This document shows, piece after piece, positions 1 through 9,386 of a stretch of DNA of 64,000 bases. The stretch is from contig NZ_CH724108.1 in the NCBI RefSeq assembly GCF_000153305.1, positions 622,632-686,631 of the forward strand. The letters run 5' to 3'. The notes under the pieces are model-generated. The model was not told where the DNA came from. It saw nothing but the letters and a program-made list of their open reading frames with translations, and ran no database searches. How positions within the stretch are numbered: position 1 is the stretch's first letter; every line of letters begins with the position of its first letter. The position numbers and the translations under genes are program-made. This stretch comes from Oceanicola granulosus HTCC2516 (lineage in GTDB: Bacteria > Pseudomonadota > Alphaproteobacteria > Rhodobacterales > Rhodobacteraceae).

Positions 1-749
1 CACCCCATCCGCAGCGGCATCCAGATCGCCATCGCGACCATCATCACGTTCTCCGTCAGCGACACGAAGCCCAGCGGCACGTTGCTGCCGCCGCCGACGC
101 AGGCGCATTTGAGCTCGCGCTTGTCGACGTAGACCGCCTTGAACACGCTCACCGCCCCGATCGTCCCGATCACCAGCGCCACCGGCACCGCGATCCACAA
201 CAGCGTCATCGCCAGCATCAGCACCCCCGCCAGCGCCTCGCCGAAGGGGTAGATGTAGCCGTAGCGCACCCAGCGCCGGGCCAGCAGGTCGTAGTTGAGG
301 AACATCGTCGAGAAGCCCTCGATGTCCTGCAGCTTCTGGATCGCGAGGATGCACATGCTGATCGCGATGAAGAGCTCGACGGTGCGGAAGGTGAGGATCG
401 TCTCGTAGGCGAGCCAGCTCACAGCCATGCCCATCAGGAACGCTACCGAGAAGATCGCGATCACCGGCTGGTAGCTGGCCTCGTCCTCGCCCTTCACCTC
501 CTGGCCGAAATGCGCGCGCAGATCGTCGTAGCCCCCGATCCGCGCGCCGTCGATGAAGGTCTGCGGCGTGGTGGCGACGCCGTGCTCCTCCTTGAAGGCG
601 TCGGTCTCCTCGCGGGTGGTGAGCGGGTGGTCCTCCACCTCGAAGCCCTGCCGCTCGAGCAGGTCCTTGCTCTTGAGCCCGTAGGGGCAGGTGTGGCCGG
701 GCATCACCATGCGGTAGAGCCGGGCCTTCCTGGTCTGGTCGAGCGGCAT
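1..749 (-). CDS. Glutaredoxin-MauE fusion membrane protein (C-terminus outside window)
   Basis: The frame opens at ATG 749 and is still open at base 1, so about 249 residues are seen and the C-terminus is missing. The first 80 residues form a glutaredoxin fold: the redox motif CPYG starts at Cys21, and a cis-Pro segment (TTPQTFIDG) lies near residue 60. The rest is hydrophobic, with about four membrane segments like the MauE/DoxX-type membrane proteins that move reducing equivalents across the inner membrane. A CxC pair (KCACVGGGS) near residue 215 may be a second redox site. The next gene on this strand, 12 bp upstream, is a DUF305 membrane protein, so the two are probably co-transcribed. 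The substrate is unknown; a role in periplasmic thiol or metal chemistry is inference. Confidence 0.85.
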   Translation of the reverse strand, partial: MPLDQTRKARLYRMVMPGHTCPYGLKSKDLLERQGFEVEDHPLTTREETDAFKEEHGVATTPQTFIDGARIGGYDDLRAHFGQEVKGEDEASYQPVIAIFSVAFLMGMAVSWLAYETILTFRTVELFIAISMCILAIQKLQDIEGFSTMFLNYDLLARRWVRYGYIYPFGEALAGVLMLAMTLLWIAVPVALVIGTIGAVSVFKAVYVDKRELKCACVGGGSNVPLGFVSLTENVMMVAMAIWMPLRMG

Positions 750-761
750 GGCGCTCCTCCC

Positions 762-1616
762 TTACTCGGTGCCGTCGCTGCCGGTGCAGTCGAAGAAGCC
801 ACGGTAGCCGACGCTCAGCCCCTCCTCGAGCTCGAAGGTCAACGCGGCATTCGACCTCCAGTTCGCCTCGTCGCCCAGCAGCCGCACCGCGACGCGCGCG
901 CCGTCGGTGGCGAAGTCGCCCTCGCCGCTCTCTTCGAGCCCGACGATGACCCCGTTGAGCTTCATCGCCGCCCCGCCGTCGGCGGCGGTCCACAGGATCG
1001 GGTCGGCCTCGGGGCTGCGGTTGAAGGTGCAGGTCGGCCCGGCGACGACCTCGCCGGCCTCGGCCTCGGTCAGCGGCGACAGGTCGAGCTGCGAGATCAG
1101 CGTGTTGTCCAGCGCATCCTCGACGCTGCCCGGCGCGGCGGGCGGGTCCTCGTAGATCTCGCGCACCACGTTGCCGTCGGCGACGTCGTCGATCAGGTAG
1201 CGCATCTCGGCGATCTCCTTGCGCTGGGCGGCGATGATCTCGTCGGCGAGATGGCGCACGCGGGCATCCTCGATCTGCGCCCGCTCGGAGGTCATCACCG
1301 CGATCGAGTGGTGCGGGATCATCGCGCGCATGTAGCTCGGCCCCGACACCGTCGTCTGGCTGCGCACCAGCCACAGCGACACCCCGAAGACCACGATCGC
1401 GCCGACGAAGATCGCCGCGTTCATCGCCTTGCTGTCGTACATGCCGAGCATGTAGGCGAGCATGATGATCGCCATCGTCGCGCCCATCAGGATCGCCATG
1501 TAGGTCCGCGTCTCGGACCAGAAGAGGTGCTCCCAGGCGTAGGTGTTGAGGTACATCAGGATGAACATCACCACCGTCGACGTGAGGATCATCAGACCGA
1601 ACTTGACGTAAGACAT
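762..1616 (-). CDS. DUF305-type membrane protein
   Basis: This 284-residue protein has three hydrophobic segments (about residues 6-25, 38-58 and 66-84). A conserved DUF305 signature, IPHHS, follows at residues 100-104 within a ferritin-like helical region. After a linker, the C-terminal 90 residues form a small beta-rich domain with Cys near its end (FFDCTG), resembling domains found on periplasmic copper-associated proteins. DUF305 proteins often occur with copper or other metal resistance genes, but no metal operon is visible here. It lies directly upstream of the glutaredoxin-MauE gene on the same strand. Function is unproven; a periplasmic metal or redox role is the best guess from context. 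Confidence 0.85.
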   Translation of the reverse strand: MSYVKFGLMILTSTVVMFILMYLNTYAWEHLFWSETRTYMAILMGATMAIIMLAYMLGMYDSKAMNAAIFVGAIVVFGVSLWLVRSQTTVSGPSYMRAMIPHHSIAVMTSERAQIEDARVRHLADEIIAAQRKEIAEMRYLIDDVADGNVVREIYEDPPAAPGSVEDALDNTLISQLDLSPLTEAEAGEVVAGPTCTFNRSPEADPILWTAADGGAAMKLNGVIVGLEESGEGDFATDGARVAVRLLGDEANWRSNAALTFELEEGLSVGYRGFFDCTGSDGTE

Positions 1617-1693
1617 GACACGCTCCCTTCGCCGCCCACCCCTTGGGGGTACGCCGGGCGAACGACGCGCGGGCGCGGCAGGTTCCGAGACGG

Positions 1694-2560
1694 TCAGCCC
1701 AGCGCCGTCTTGAGTTCGGCCAGGTGGCCGGGCAGGGCGCGGTCGGTGACGTCGGCCTCGCGCACCAGCTTGTCGAAGTGCCGCGTCAGGGCGAGGATCC
1801 GCTCGGTGTCGCGGAAGGCGAGGTAGTTGGAGCCGAGGTAGATCACCGCGAGCAGCGGGCCGAACACCGTCAGCGGCGACGAGAACAGCCGGTGCGCGTC
1901 GTAGAGGAACAGCCGCAGCGACGGGAACAGCTGGTCGTGCAACTGCGCCATGTGGTCGATCTGCGCCGCGCGCAGGCTGGCGGGCATCCCCGCGTAGTAC
2001 CCCTCGCCGCGCGCGAAGCTGCGCAGCTCGTGGAGCGGCAGGGCGATCTCGTAGTCCGAGGGCGAGGCGCGGATCCAGTTGAGCCGGTCCTCCGAGGCGC
2101 CGATCGCCTGCTCCGTCGTCCGCCCGAGCGTGGCGCGATACTCCCAGTGCAGCATCTCCGAGGTCTTGAGCATGTCGGGCAGCCCGGCGGGGACGTGGCG
2201 GATCTTGTATCCCTCCGCCTCCCGGTGCCAGTCGAAGATCTGCTCGTCCACCAGCGCGCGGGGCGCCTCGGTGATCTTCATCGCCGCCGCGACCAGGTCG
2301 GCGGCCAGTTCGGGGCGCTGGGTCAGGCCGAGCAGCCAGTCCGCCGACACCCCCAGAACCTCGGCGCAGAGCGCGGCGACATGTGCGTTGGGCAGGCGGG
2401 TGTCGTCCTTGAGCAGCTGGCTGACGGTGGAGCGGTCCACCCCGGCCTGCCGCGCGAGGTCGGACTGGTTGAGCCCGCGCCGCGCCATCGCGGCGGCCAG
2501 CCGGGTCTGGAAGAGCTGCGCGCGCTGGCGCTTGTCGAGGACCGTCACCATACGGTGCAT
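1694..2560 (-). CDS. XRE-family transcriptional regulator
   Basis: A 288-residue protein with an N-terminal helix-turn-helix of the Cro/CI (XRE) type at about residues 19-70 (RGLNQSDLARQAGVDRSTVS). The long C-terminal part has no recognisable enzymatic motif; its Trp/Tyr- and Arg-rich helices suggest a ligand or dimerisation domain. ATG 2560 and an in-frame ATG three codons later are both possible starts. It is divergent from the DUF2061-desaturase pair, so control of that pair and of itself is plausible but not shown. No clear operator palindrome is visible in the 97 bp between them. Confidence 0.85.
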   Translation of the reverse strand: MHRMVTVLDKRQRAQLFQTRLAAAMARRGLNQSDLARQAGVDRSTVSQLLKDDTRLPNAHVAALCAEVLGVSADWLLGLTQRPELAADLVAAAMKITEAPRALVDEQIFDWHREAEGYKIRHVPAGLPDMLKTSEMLHWEYRATLGRTTEQAIGASEDRLNWIRASPSDYEIALPLHELRSFARGEGYYAGMPASLRAAQIDHMAQLHDQLFPSLRLFLYDAHRLFSSPLTVFGPLLAVIYLGSNYLAFRDTERILALTRHFDKLVREADVTDRALPGHLAELKTALG

Positions 2561-2657
2561 TCAGTCACATTCGTCGCGGTTTGTGTACCGGAAACGGAAT
2601 GGCTCCCGCCTGTCATCCGACATAGCGTCGCGGCATACGAAAAATGCAGGAGACGAC

Positions 2658-2879
2658 ATGGAGACGCGGACCCGGTCCGTCGTGAAGGCGGTTGTGTGGA
2701 ATTTGCTCGGGCTGACGGTGATGGCCCTCGTGGGGCTGGCGATGACCGGCTCGCTCGCGCTGGGCGGGACGATGGCGCTGGTCAACGCGGCCCTGGGGCT
2801 GTCGATGTACGTGGGCTACGAGCGCCTGTGGGACCGCATCGCCTGGGGCCGGCAGGCGGGGAGGGTGCGCGATGTCTGA
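2658..2879 (+). CDS. DUF2061 small membrane protein
   Basis: A 73-residue protein starting at ATG 2658, five bases after the ribosome binding site AGGAG (2648-2652). It has the DUF2061 pattern: a basic N-terminus (METRTRSVVKAV), a first membrane helix, a short loop, a second helix with small residues, and the family-typical segment YERLWDRIAWGR near the C-terminus. Function is unknown. Its last 8 bp overlap the start of the fatty acid desaturase, so the two are translationally coupled and may act together in membrane biology. Confidence 0.85.
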   Translation: METRTRSVVKAVVWNLLGLTVMALVGLAMTGSLALGGTMALVNAALGLSMYVGYERLWDRIAWGRQAGRVRDV

Positions 2880-3756
2880 GCCGCGCACCTTCGAGTGGCC
2901 GACGCTGGCGCTGCTGGCGGGATGCTACGCCCTCTGGGCCGCCGCCCTGTTCGGCCTCGCGGCGCTGTCGCCGTGGCTGGCGCTGCCGGCGCTGGTGGTG
3001 GCGCTGGTGCTGCATTCCTCGCTCCAGCACGAGGCGATCCACGGCCACCCCTTCCGCAACCGGCGGCTCAACGCCGCCCTCGTCTGGCCGGCGCTGGGGC
3101 TGCTGGTCCCGTTCGGGCGCTTCCGCGACACCCACCTCGCCCACCACCACGACGCGATCCTCACCGACCCCTACGACGACCCCGAGAGCAACTACCTCGA
3201 CCCCGCCGCCTGGCGGCGCCTGCCGCGCTGGCTGCAGGCGGTGCTGCGGGTGAACAACACGCTGGCGGGGCGCATCGTGATCGGGCCGCTGGCGGGGCAG
3301 GTGGCGTTCCTCGCGGGCGACTGGCGCGCGCGCCACGAGCCCGCCGTGCGCGCCGCGTGGGCGGCGCACCTGCCGGCCTCGGCGGTGGTGCTGTCGGCGG
3401 TCGCGCTCGCGCCGCTGCCGCTCCCGGCCTATCTCGCGGCCGCCTACGCGGCGATGTCGGTGCTCAAGATCCGCACCTTCCTCGAGCACCAGGCCCACGA
3501 GAAGGCGCGCGCCCGCACCGTCATCATCGAGGATCGCGGCCCGCTGGCGCTGCTGTTCCTCAACAACAACCTCCACGTCGTCCACCACATGCACCCGCGC
3601 GTGCCGTGGTACCGCCTGCCGCGGCTCTACGCCCGCAACCCCGCGCGCTACCTCGGCGTCAACGGCGGCTACCGCTACCGCTCCTACGCCGAGATCCTCG
3701 CCCGCTACTTCTGGCGCGCCAAGGATCCGGTCCCCCACCCGCTGCGCGGCGGCTGA
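2872..3756 (+). CDS. Fatty acid desaturase
   Basis: This 294-residue membrane protein has the three histidine clusters of membrane di-iron fatty acid desaturases: HEAIH at 53-57, HLAHHH at 88-93, and HVVHHMH near residue 240. Hydrophobic helices lie at about 11-50, 69-80 and 160-200. It would use a di-iron centre to introduce a double bond or hydroxyl into an acyl or related chain. The subclass (acyl-lipid, sphingolipid-like or carotenoid) cannot be set from motifs alone. The start overlaps the DUF2061 gene by 8 bp. The stop codon is followed at once by a 27-bp interspersed repeat. Confidence 0.92.
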   Translation: MSEPRTFEWPTLALLAGCYALWAAALFGLAALSPWLALPALVVALVLHSSLQHEAIHGHPFRNRRLNAALVWPALGLLVPFGRFRDTHLAHHHDAILTDPYDDPESNYLDPAAWRRLPRWLQAVLRVNNTLAGRIVIGPLAGQVAFLAGDWRARHEPAVRAAWAAHLPASAVVLSAVALAPLPLPAYLAAAYAAMSVLKIRTFLEHQAHEKARARTVIIEDRGPLALLFLNNNLHVVHHMHPRVPWYRLPRLYARNPARYLGVNGGYRYRSYAEILARYFWRAKDPVPHPLRGG

Positions 3757-3783
3757 CTTCATCTGGCCGAAAATATGCACGGC
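3757..3783 (+). repeat. Interspersed 27-31 bp intergenic repeat, copy A
   Basis: Reads CTTCATCTGGCCGAAAATAT followed by GCACGGC, starting at the base after the desaturase TGA. Near-identical copies lie at 33783-33809, 38521-38551 (minus), 38567-38597 and, more diverged, 57507-57537 (minus). All are intergenic. Confidence 0.8.
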
Positions 3784-3852
3784 TCCACGCCCTGACCGCG
3801 CGCGCCGCCGGGGTGGCTTGCCACGGGCGGCGGCGGGCGCGATAGCGGGCGG

Positions 3853-4758
3853 ATGGAGCTCTGGATCCCGGTCACCCTCGCCGCCGCCTTCGCGCAGACG
3901 CTGCGGTTCATGCTGCAGAAGGTGCTCGCCGCCGGGCGGCTCTCGGCGGCGGGGGCGACCTTCGCGCGCTTCGTCTGGTCGATGCCGCTCGTGTGGCTGC
4001 TCGCGCTTGCCTACGCCCGTGGCACCGGTGCGGCGCTGCCCGCCATTCCGGCCGGCTTCTGGCCCTACGCGGTGGCGGGCGGGATCAGCCAGATCCTCGC
4101 GACGATCTGCGTCGTCGCGCTGTTCAAGCACCGCAACTTCGCCGTCGGCATCACCTTCAAGAAGACCGAGGTGCTGCTGTCGGTGCTCGCCGGGATCGTG
4201 ATCCTCGGCGAGGGGATCAGCCTCGCGAGCCTCGCGGCGATCCTCGTCGGACTCGTCGGGGTGCTGCTGCTGTCGGACCCGCCCGGCGGCGGCGCCGGGA
4301 CGTGGCTGCGGCGGATCGCGAACCCGGCGGCCGGGCTGGGGCTGGCCTCGGGCGTGTTCTTCGGCATCTCCGGCGTCAGCTACCGAGGCGCGTCGCTGTC
4401 GCTCGAGAGCGGCGACGTGCTGCTGCGCGCGCTGGTGACGCTGGGCTGCGTCACCGCCTTCCAGACGCTGGCGCTCGGCGGCTGGCTCGGCTGGCGCCAG
4501 CCCGGCGAGGTGGGGCGGGTGTTTCGCAACTGGCGCGTCTCGGGCCTCGTCGGCCTGACGAGCATGGCCGGCTCGATCGGCTGGTTCACCGCCTACACGC
4601 TCCAGAGCGCGGGCATCGTCAACGCTGTGGGGCAGGTGGAGCTGATCTTCTCGCTGCTGGCCTCGTGGCTGTTCTTCCGCGAGCGCATCACGGGCCGGGA
4701 GCTGGCCGGGATCGCGGTGCTGGTGGTCTCGATCCTGGCGCTGATCGCGACGAGCTGA
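3853..4758 (+). CDS. EamA/DMT-family transporter
   Basis: A 301-residue protein made of about ten hydrophobic helices in two repeated halves, as in the drug/metabolite transporter (EamA) superfamily. The N-terminus is MELWIPVTLAAAFAQTLRFM. A typical DMT segment (FKKTEVLLSVLAGIVILGE) lies near residue 105, and the C-terminal half repeats the pattern with ASWLFFRERITGREL. It would export or import a small metabolite across the inner membrane; the substrate cannot be told. It converges with the Nudix gene, with 3 bp between the stop codons. Confidence 0.88.
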   Translation: MELWIPVTLAAAFAQTLRFMLQKVLAAGRLSAAGATFARFVWSMPLVWLLALAYARGTGAALPAIPAGFWPYAVAGGISQILATICVVALFKHRNFAVGITFKKTEVLLSVLAGIVILGEGISLASLAAILVGLVGVLLLSDPPGGGAGTWLRRIANPAAGLGLASGVFFGISGVSYRGASLSLESGDVLLRALVTLGCVTAFQTLALGGWLGWRQPGEVGRVFRNWRVSGLVGLTSMAGSIGWFTAYTLQSAGIVNAVGQVELIFSLLASWLFFRERITGRELAGIAVLVVSILALIATS

Positions 4759-4761
4759 CGC

Positions 4762-5439
4762 CTAGAGATCCAGCGGGTCGCGCCCCGCGAGGCGGGCGAA
4801 GTGGCTCTCCTCCTGCCCGTGCCGGAAGAACGGCACCGGCCCGGCGGGGCGGCGGCCGTGGACGGCGACCTCGGCGAGCACCACGCGGGTGATGAAGGGC
4901 AGGTCGAGCGTGCGCGCCTGCGACAGCGGCACCCAGCGCAGGCCGGACAGCTCGCCCTCGACCGCCGAGAGGGCGTCGGGATCGGAGACGAGCGCGCTGG
5001 CGGGAGCGGCGAAGAAGCGGGCGTCGAAGCGGCGGGTGTTGCCTGGCGGGGTGATCGCGCGGAACACGTAGGAGAGGGCCGCGGCGTCGGGGCGGTGGCC
5101 GGTGGCGGCGAAGCCGCGCCAGCCGGGCGGCGCGTCGGGCCAGGGCGCGGGGCGGCCGAGGATCTGGCGCGTCTCTTCCCAGAGTTCCCGGATCGCGGCC
5201 GCGCAGAGCGCCTCCGGGGGCAGGGCGCTGTCTTGCGAGAGGCGTGCGAGGCAGTCGCGCCCGGGCAGGGCGGCGAGGGGGATGCCGGCGTCGCCCGGAT
5301 CGACCGCGCCGCCGGGAAACACCATCTTGCCCGGCATGAACGCCGCGCGCCCGCCGCGCATCCCCATCAGCACCGCCGGCTCCGGCCCGTCCTCGCGCAC
5401 CAGGATCAGCGTCGCGGCGTCGCGGACGGAGACGGTCAC
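4762..5439 (-). CDS. Nudix hydrolase
   Basis: A 225-residue protein starting at GTG 5439, which overlaps the TGA of the upstream DUF983 gene (GTGA). It has a divergent Nudix box centred on AAIRELWEETRQILG near residue 85, preceded by MPGKMVFPGGAVD, the loop of the coenzyme A and nucleoside diphosphate pyrophosphatase branches. The C-terminal half (DARFFAAPA, ELSGLRWVPLSQA) matches the alphaproteobacterial family often annotated as NUDIX hydrolase near DUF983. The reaction is cleavage of a nucleoside diphosphate linked to another moiety; the physiological substrate is not known. Confidence 0.88.
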   Translation of the reverse strand: MTVSVRDAATLILVREDGPEPAVLMGMRGGRAAFMPGKMVFPGGAVDPGDAGIPLAALPGRDCLARLSQDSALPPEALCAAAIRELWEETRQILGRPAPWPDAPPGWRGFAATGHRPDAAALSYVFRAITPPGNTRRFDARFFAAPASALVSDPDALSAVEGELSGLRWVPLSQARTLDLPFITRVVLAEVAVHGRRPAGPVPFFRHGQEESHFARLAGRDPLDL

Positions 5440-5861
5440 GTCCGGGCGGGGACGCCGCCGAAGCCGTGCATCCGCTTGGCCCATTGCAGCCCCACCACGA
5501 AACCCTTCAGGCGCGGCAGCAGGTAGAGGCTCAGCGCCACGCAGCCGACCGTGAACAGCGTCGCCATGACGAGCGGCTCGGGGCGGAAGTGCGTGAAGAC
5601 GACGTGGAACAGCGGCGCCATGATATGGCCCACGACGAGGATCGTCAGGTAGGCCGGCCCGTCGTCGGCGCGGTGGTGGTAGAGCTCCTCGCGGCAGACG
5701 GGGCAGCGGTCGGCAACCTTGAGGTAGCCGGTGAACATCGGGCCCTCGCCGCAATTGGGGCAGCGCCGCCGGAAGCCGCGCCACATGGCGGGCTTGGCGG
5801 GACGGTCGAGTGCGACGGGCGTTGCGGCGGAGGCGGTGGCGGAGGAGCGATCGTCAAACAT
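5436..5861 (-). CDS. DUF983 zinc-ribbon membrane protein
   Basis: A 141-residue protein with two CxxC pairs (CPNCGEGPMF near residue 35 and CPVCREE near residue 53) forming a zinc ribbon. Two hydrophobic helices follow (about 70-92 and 98-118), and the family motif LKGFVVGLQWAKRM lies near the end. This is the usual DUF983 layout. Its function is unknown. It is co-transcribed with the downstream Nudix gene through a 4-bp overlap, an association common in Rhodobacterales. Confidence 0.9.
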   Translation of the reverse strand: MFDDRSSATASAATPVALDRPAKPAMWRGFRRRCPNCGEGPMFTGYLKVADRCPVCREELYHHRADDGPAYLTILVVGHIMAPLFHVVFTHFRPEPLVMATLFTVGCVALSLYLLPRLKGFVVGLQWAKRMHGFGGVPART

Positions 5862-5972
5862 GGCACGGGGTCCGGATGAAGCAGTCTCGGCGCGACCGTG
5901 GCAGGCCCGAGCGCCTGCGGGAAGAGGACAGAATGCCGTGGGGCGGATTGTCGCGCGTGCGACGGGCGAGCC

Positions 5973-6293
5973 TCAGCGGTGCCGGCGCAGCCGCTCGAAG
6001 GCGAGGTTCTTCTTCATCTCGAGGTCGGCGATCCGCGCCATCGCCGCCTTCTTCTCGTCGGCGCCCTCGGCGCGGCCGTAGGCGGCGCGCGCCTCCGCGA
6101 GCTGGCGCACCAGCGTCACCTCGAGCGGCACCACGCCGGCCTCGGCCATCACCTTGTGGCCGATCTCCGTCGTCACGTCGCCGCCCTGCTCGATCTCCAG
6201 CGGCTTGCCCTCGCCGGCGAGGCCCGAGAGCTTGCCCTCGGCCTCGGCGCGCTCGACGTGGCGCTCGAAGATGCGGCGCAGGAACCCGCTCAT
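5973..6293 (-). CDS. DUF1992 (DnaJ-C28 conserved domain) protein
   Basis: A 106-residue protein, starting at ATG 6293. It has the DUF1992 pattern: an amphipathic N-terminus (MSGFLRRIFERHVERA), then a Gly-rich GKPLEIEQ-like segment, then a charged helix ending in NLAFERLRRHR. An upstream ATG at 6326 is possible, but the sequence before 6293 does not look conserved. The family is related to the conserved region of eukaryotic DNAJC28, but no J domain is present. It lies just downstream of valS on the same strand. Molecular role unknown. Confidence 0.85.
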   Translation of the reverse strand: MSGFLRRIFERHVERAEAEGKLSGLAGEGKPLEIEQGGDVTTEIGHKVMAEAGVVPLEVTLVRQLAEARAAYGRAEGADEKKAAMARIADLEMKKNLAFERLRRHR

Positions 6294-6344
6294 GTCAGCC
6301 CCTCCCGGTGTGGTCCGGGGCTGCATGTGGGCACGGGGCGGGCG

Positions 6345-9320
6345 TCAGGCAAGCTCTCCGAGCCGGGCGAGGGCGGTGTTGATCTGCGCCTCCTCCTCCT
6401 CGCGCAGGGCGAGGTTCTGGCGCGCCTCGGCGACGACCTCCTCGGGGGCGGAGGCGATGAACTTCGGGTTGTTCAGCCGGCCGCGCAGCCCGCCGAGCTC
6501 CTTGCCGAGCTTGCCGAGCGCCTTCTCGAGCCGCGCCTTCTCGGCGGCGACGTCGATGATGTCGGCCAGCGGCAGCGCGAAGCTCGCGCCGCGGGCGGAG
6601 ATCGCGATCGCGCCCTTGGGCGGCGTGTCGGCGTCCTCGAGGCTGTCGATGCGGGCGAGGCGCTTGATGAGCGCCTCGTTGTTGGCCCAGGCGGCGCGGG
6701 CGGCGGCGTCGGACTCGAGCCGCAGCACCGGGATCTGCAGCCCCGCCGGCACGTTCATCTGAGCCCGCGCCGAACGCACGCCGTCGATCAGCGAAATCAC
6801 CCAGTTCATCTCCGCGTCGGCCGCGTCGTCGAGCAGGTCGGCCGTCGTGTGCTCGGGCCAGTCTGTGAGCGCCAGCATCCGCTCGCGCTGCGCCAGCGTG
6901 CCCCAGAGCTCCTCGGTCACGAACGGCATGATCGGGTGCAACAGGATCAGGCACTGGTCGATCACCCAGGCCATCGTCGCCCGCGTCTCGGCGCGCTCTT
7001 CCTCGGTGCCGTCCATCAAGAGCGGCTTGGAGAACTCCACGTACCAGTCGCAGACCTTGCCCCAGACGAAGGCGTAGAGCCCGTTGGCGGCGTCGTTGAA
7101 GCGGTAGGCGGCGAGCGCGGCGTCGGTCTCCTCGCGGATCCGCGCGGTCTCGCCGATGATCCAGCGGTTGACCGTCGCCTCCGGGCGCGGCGGCGCGGCG
7201 GGCGGCGCGCCGGCCTCGAAGACGCCGTTCATCTCGGCGAAGCGGCAGGCGTTCCACAATTTGGTAACGAAATTGCGGTAGCCCTTGATGCGGTCGACGG
7301 AGAGCTTCAGCACGCCGCCGATCGCCGCCATCGACGCGTTGGCGAAGCGCAGCGGGTCCGCGCCGTATTCGTCGATGATCTCGAGCGGGTCGATCACGTT
7401 GCCCCGCGTCTTGGACATCTTCTGTCCCTTCTCGTCGCGGACGAGCTGGTGCAGGTAGACCGTGTGGAAAGGAGCCTCGCCGACGACAGCCAGTTGCATC
7501 ATCATCATCCGCGCCACCCAGAAGAACAGGATGTCCTGCCCGGTGACCAGCACGTCGGTGGGGAAGTAGCGCTTCAGCTCGTCGGTCTGCTCCGGCCAGC
7601 CCAGCGTGCCGATGGGCCACAGACCGGAGGAGAACCACGTGTCGAGCACGTCCTCGTCGCGGAAGAGCAGCACCGTGCGGGGCGTGCCGTCGACGCCGAC
7701 GGTCTCGTAATCCTCGGTCGGGGTGAAGGTCTCGCCCTCGGGCAGGATCCGCACCTCGGTGCCGTAGAACGCGCGCGCCTTCTCCAGCGCCTCCGCTTCG
7801 GTCGGCGCGCAGAAGTGGATGTAGGGGCCGAAGCCGTGGCCCTCGTAGCCGTGCGGGCGCGGCCCGTACCAGACGGGGATCCGGTGCCCCCACCAGAGCT
7901 GGCGCGAGATGCACCAGGGCTCGATGTTCTCGAGCCAGTGGAAGTAGGTCTTCTCGCCGCTCTCGGGCAGGATCTTGGTGGTGCCGTCGCGCACTGCATC
8001 GAGGGCGGGGCCGACGATCTTCGAGGTGTCGACGAACCACTGGTCGGTGAGCATCGGCTCGATGACCACCTGCGAGCGGTCGCCGAAGGGCTGGACGATC
8101 TTCTTGTCCTCGACCTCGATCATCAGCCCCTCGGCGTCGATGTCGGCGACGACGCGGGCGCGCGCCTCGAAGCGGTCGAGCCCGCGATACTCCTCGGGCA
8201 CCAGGTTGATCGCGTCGACCTCGGCCTCGGTGAAGCCGGCGCCCTCGGCGAAGCGGCGCGCCTTGTCGGCCTCCTCGGCGTAGGGCGCCCCGTCGTCGCG
8301 CATCCGACCGGCGCTGTCCATCAGGCGGTAGAGCGGGATGCTGTTGCGGCTGGCGACGCCGTAGTCGTTGAAGTCGTGCGCGCCGGTGATCTTCACCGCG
8401 CCCGAGCCGAAATGCGGGTCGGGGTAGGTGTCGGTGATGATCGGGATCAGCCGCCGGTCAGCCTTGGGGCCGACGGGGATTTCGCAATACTTCCCGACGA
8501 TTGGCGCGTAACGTTCATCCTCTGGATGAACCGCGACGGCCCCGTCGCCGAGCATCGTCTCGGGCCGCGTCGTCGCGATGGAGATGTAGTCGCGCTCCTC
8601 CTCGAGCAGCACGGTGCCGTCCTCGTCGCGCTCGACGTAGGTGTAGGTCTCGCCGCCCGCGAGCGGGTACCTGAAGTGCCACATGTGCCCGTCGACCTCG
8701 ACGTTCTCCACCTCGAGATCCGAGATCGCCGTCTCGAAATGCGGGTCCCAGTTGACCAGCCGTTTACCACGGTAGATCAGGCCCTTGTCGTACATTTCGA
8801 CGAAGACCTTGATCACCGCGTCGTGGAAGTCGGGCGAGTTCTCGTGGCCGGTGCGCGGATCGCCCGGCGCGCCGGCCATGGTGAAGGCGTTGCGCGACCA
8901 GTCGCAGGAACTTCCCAGCCGTTTCAGCTGGTTGACGATGGTCGAGCCGTACTGGCCCTTCCAGTCCCACACCTTCTCGAGGAACTTCTCGCGCCCCAGC
9001 TCGCGCCGGCCCTCGTTGCCCTCGCTCGCCAGCAGCTTCTCGACCTGCAGCTGCGTGGCGATGCCGGCATGGTCCTGTCCGGGCTGCCAGAGCGTGTCGA
9101 AGCCGCGCATCCGGTGCCAGCGCACGAGGATGTCCTGCAGCGTGTTGTTGAAGGCGTGGCCCATGTGCAGCGCGCCTGTGACGTTGGGCGGCGGGATCAT
9201 CACGCAGAAGCTCTCGTCGCGGCGCGCGTTGGCGCCGGCGCGGAAGGCACCGCCCCGCTCCCAGGCCTCGTAGAGGCGCGGCTCGGCGGCGGCGGCGTCG
9301 AAAGTCTTGTCCATCGGCAT
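6345..9320 (-). CDS. valS: Valyl-tRNA synthetase
   Basis: A 991-residue class I aminoacyl-tRNA synthetase that charges tRNA-Val. The HIGH motif is HMGH at residues 52-55 ([15 protein letters not shown]) and the KMSKS loop is KMSKTRGN near residue 545. The editing (CP1) insertion lies between them ([17 protein letters not shown]). The C-terminal anticodon-binding domain ends in a coiled coil ([19 protein letters not shown]), typical of ValRS. I chose ATG 9320 ([14 protein letters not shown]) because it begins the conserved sequence; a start 11 codons upstream adds only unconserved residues. Length and domains are normal. Confidence 0.97.
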   Translation of the reverse strand: MPMDKTFDAAAAEPRLYEAWERGGAFRAGANARRDESFCVMIPPPNVTGALHMGHAFNNTLQDILVRWHRMRGFDTLWQPGQDHAGIATQLQVEKLLASEGNEGRRELGREKFLEKVWDWKGQYGSTIVNQLKRLGSSCDWSRNAFTMAGAPGDPRTGHENSPDFHDAVIKVFVEMYDKGLIYRGKRLVNWDPHFETAISDLEVENVEVDGHMWHFRYPLAGGETYTYVERDEDGTVLLEEERDYISIATTRPETMLGDGAVAVHPEDERYAPIVGKYCEIPVGPKADRRLIPIITDTYPDPHFGSGAVKITGAHDFNDYGVASRNSIPLYRLMDSAGRMRDDGAPYAEEADKARRFAEGAGFTEAEVDAINLVPEEYRGLDRFEARARVVADIDAEGLMIEVEDKKIVQPFGDRSQVVIEPMLTDQWFVDTSKIVGPALDAVRDGTTKILPESGEKTYFHWLENIEPWCISRQLWWGHRIPVWYGPRPHGYEGHGFGPYIHFCAPTEAEALEKARAFYGTEVRILPEGETFTPTEDYETVGVDGTPRTVLLFRDEDVLDTWFSSGLWPIGTLGWPEQTDELKRYFPTDVLVTGQDILFFWVARMMMMQLAVVGEAPFHTVYLHQLVRDEKGQKMSKTRGNVIDPLEIIDEYGADPLRFANASMAAIGGVLKLSVDRIKGYRNFVTKLWNACRFAEMNGVFEAGAPPAAPPRPEATVNRWIIGETARIREETDAALAAYRFNDAANGLYAFVWGKVCDWYVEFSKPLLMDGTEEERAETRATMAWVIDQCLILLHPIMPFVTEELWGTLAQRERMLALTDWPEHTTADLLDDAADAEMNWVISLIDGVRSARAQMNVPAGLQIPVLRLESDAAARAAWANNEALIKRLARIDSLEDADTPPKGAIAISARGASFALPLADIIDVAAEKARLEKALGKLGKELGGLRGRLNNPKFIASAPEEVVAEARQNLALREEEEAQINTALARLGELA

Positions 9321-9386
9321 CTGGTCGTCCTTGCTGCGTGCGCGGGCGAGCAATAGCGGGCTTGGGGGCGCAGGGAAAGAGCGCCC

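Noticed and set aside
5898..9356. A plus-strand open frame of about 1150 codons opposite valS.
   Set aside because: It is the complement of a clear valyl-tRNA synthetase and arises from the strong G/C third-position bias; its product is Arg/Gly/Val-rich low-complexity sequence without motifs.
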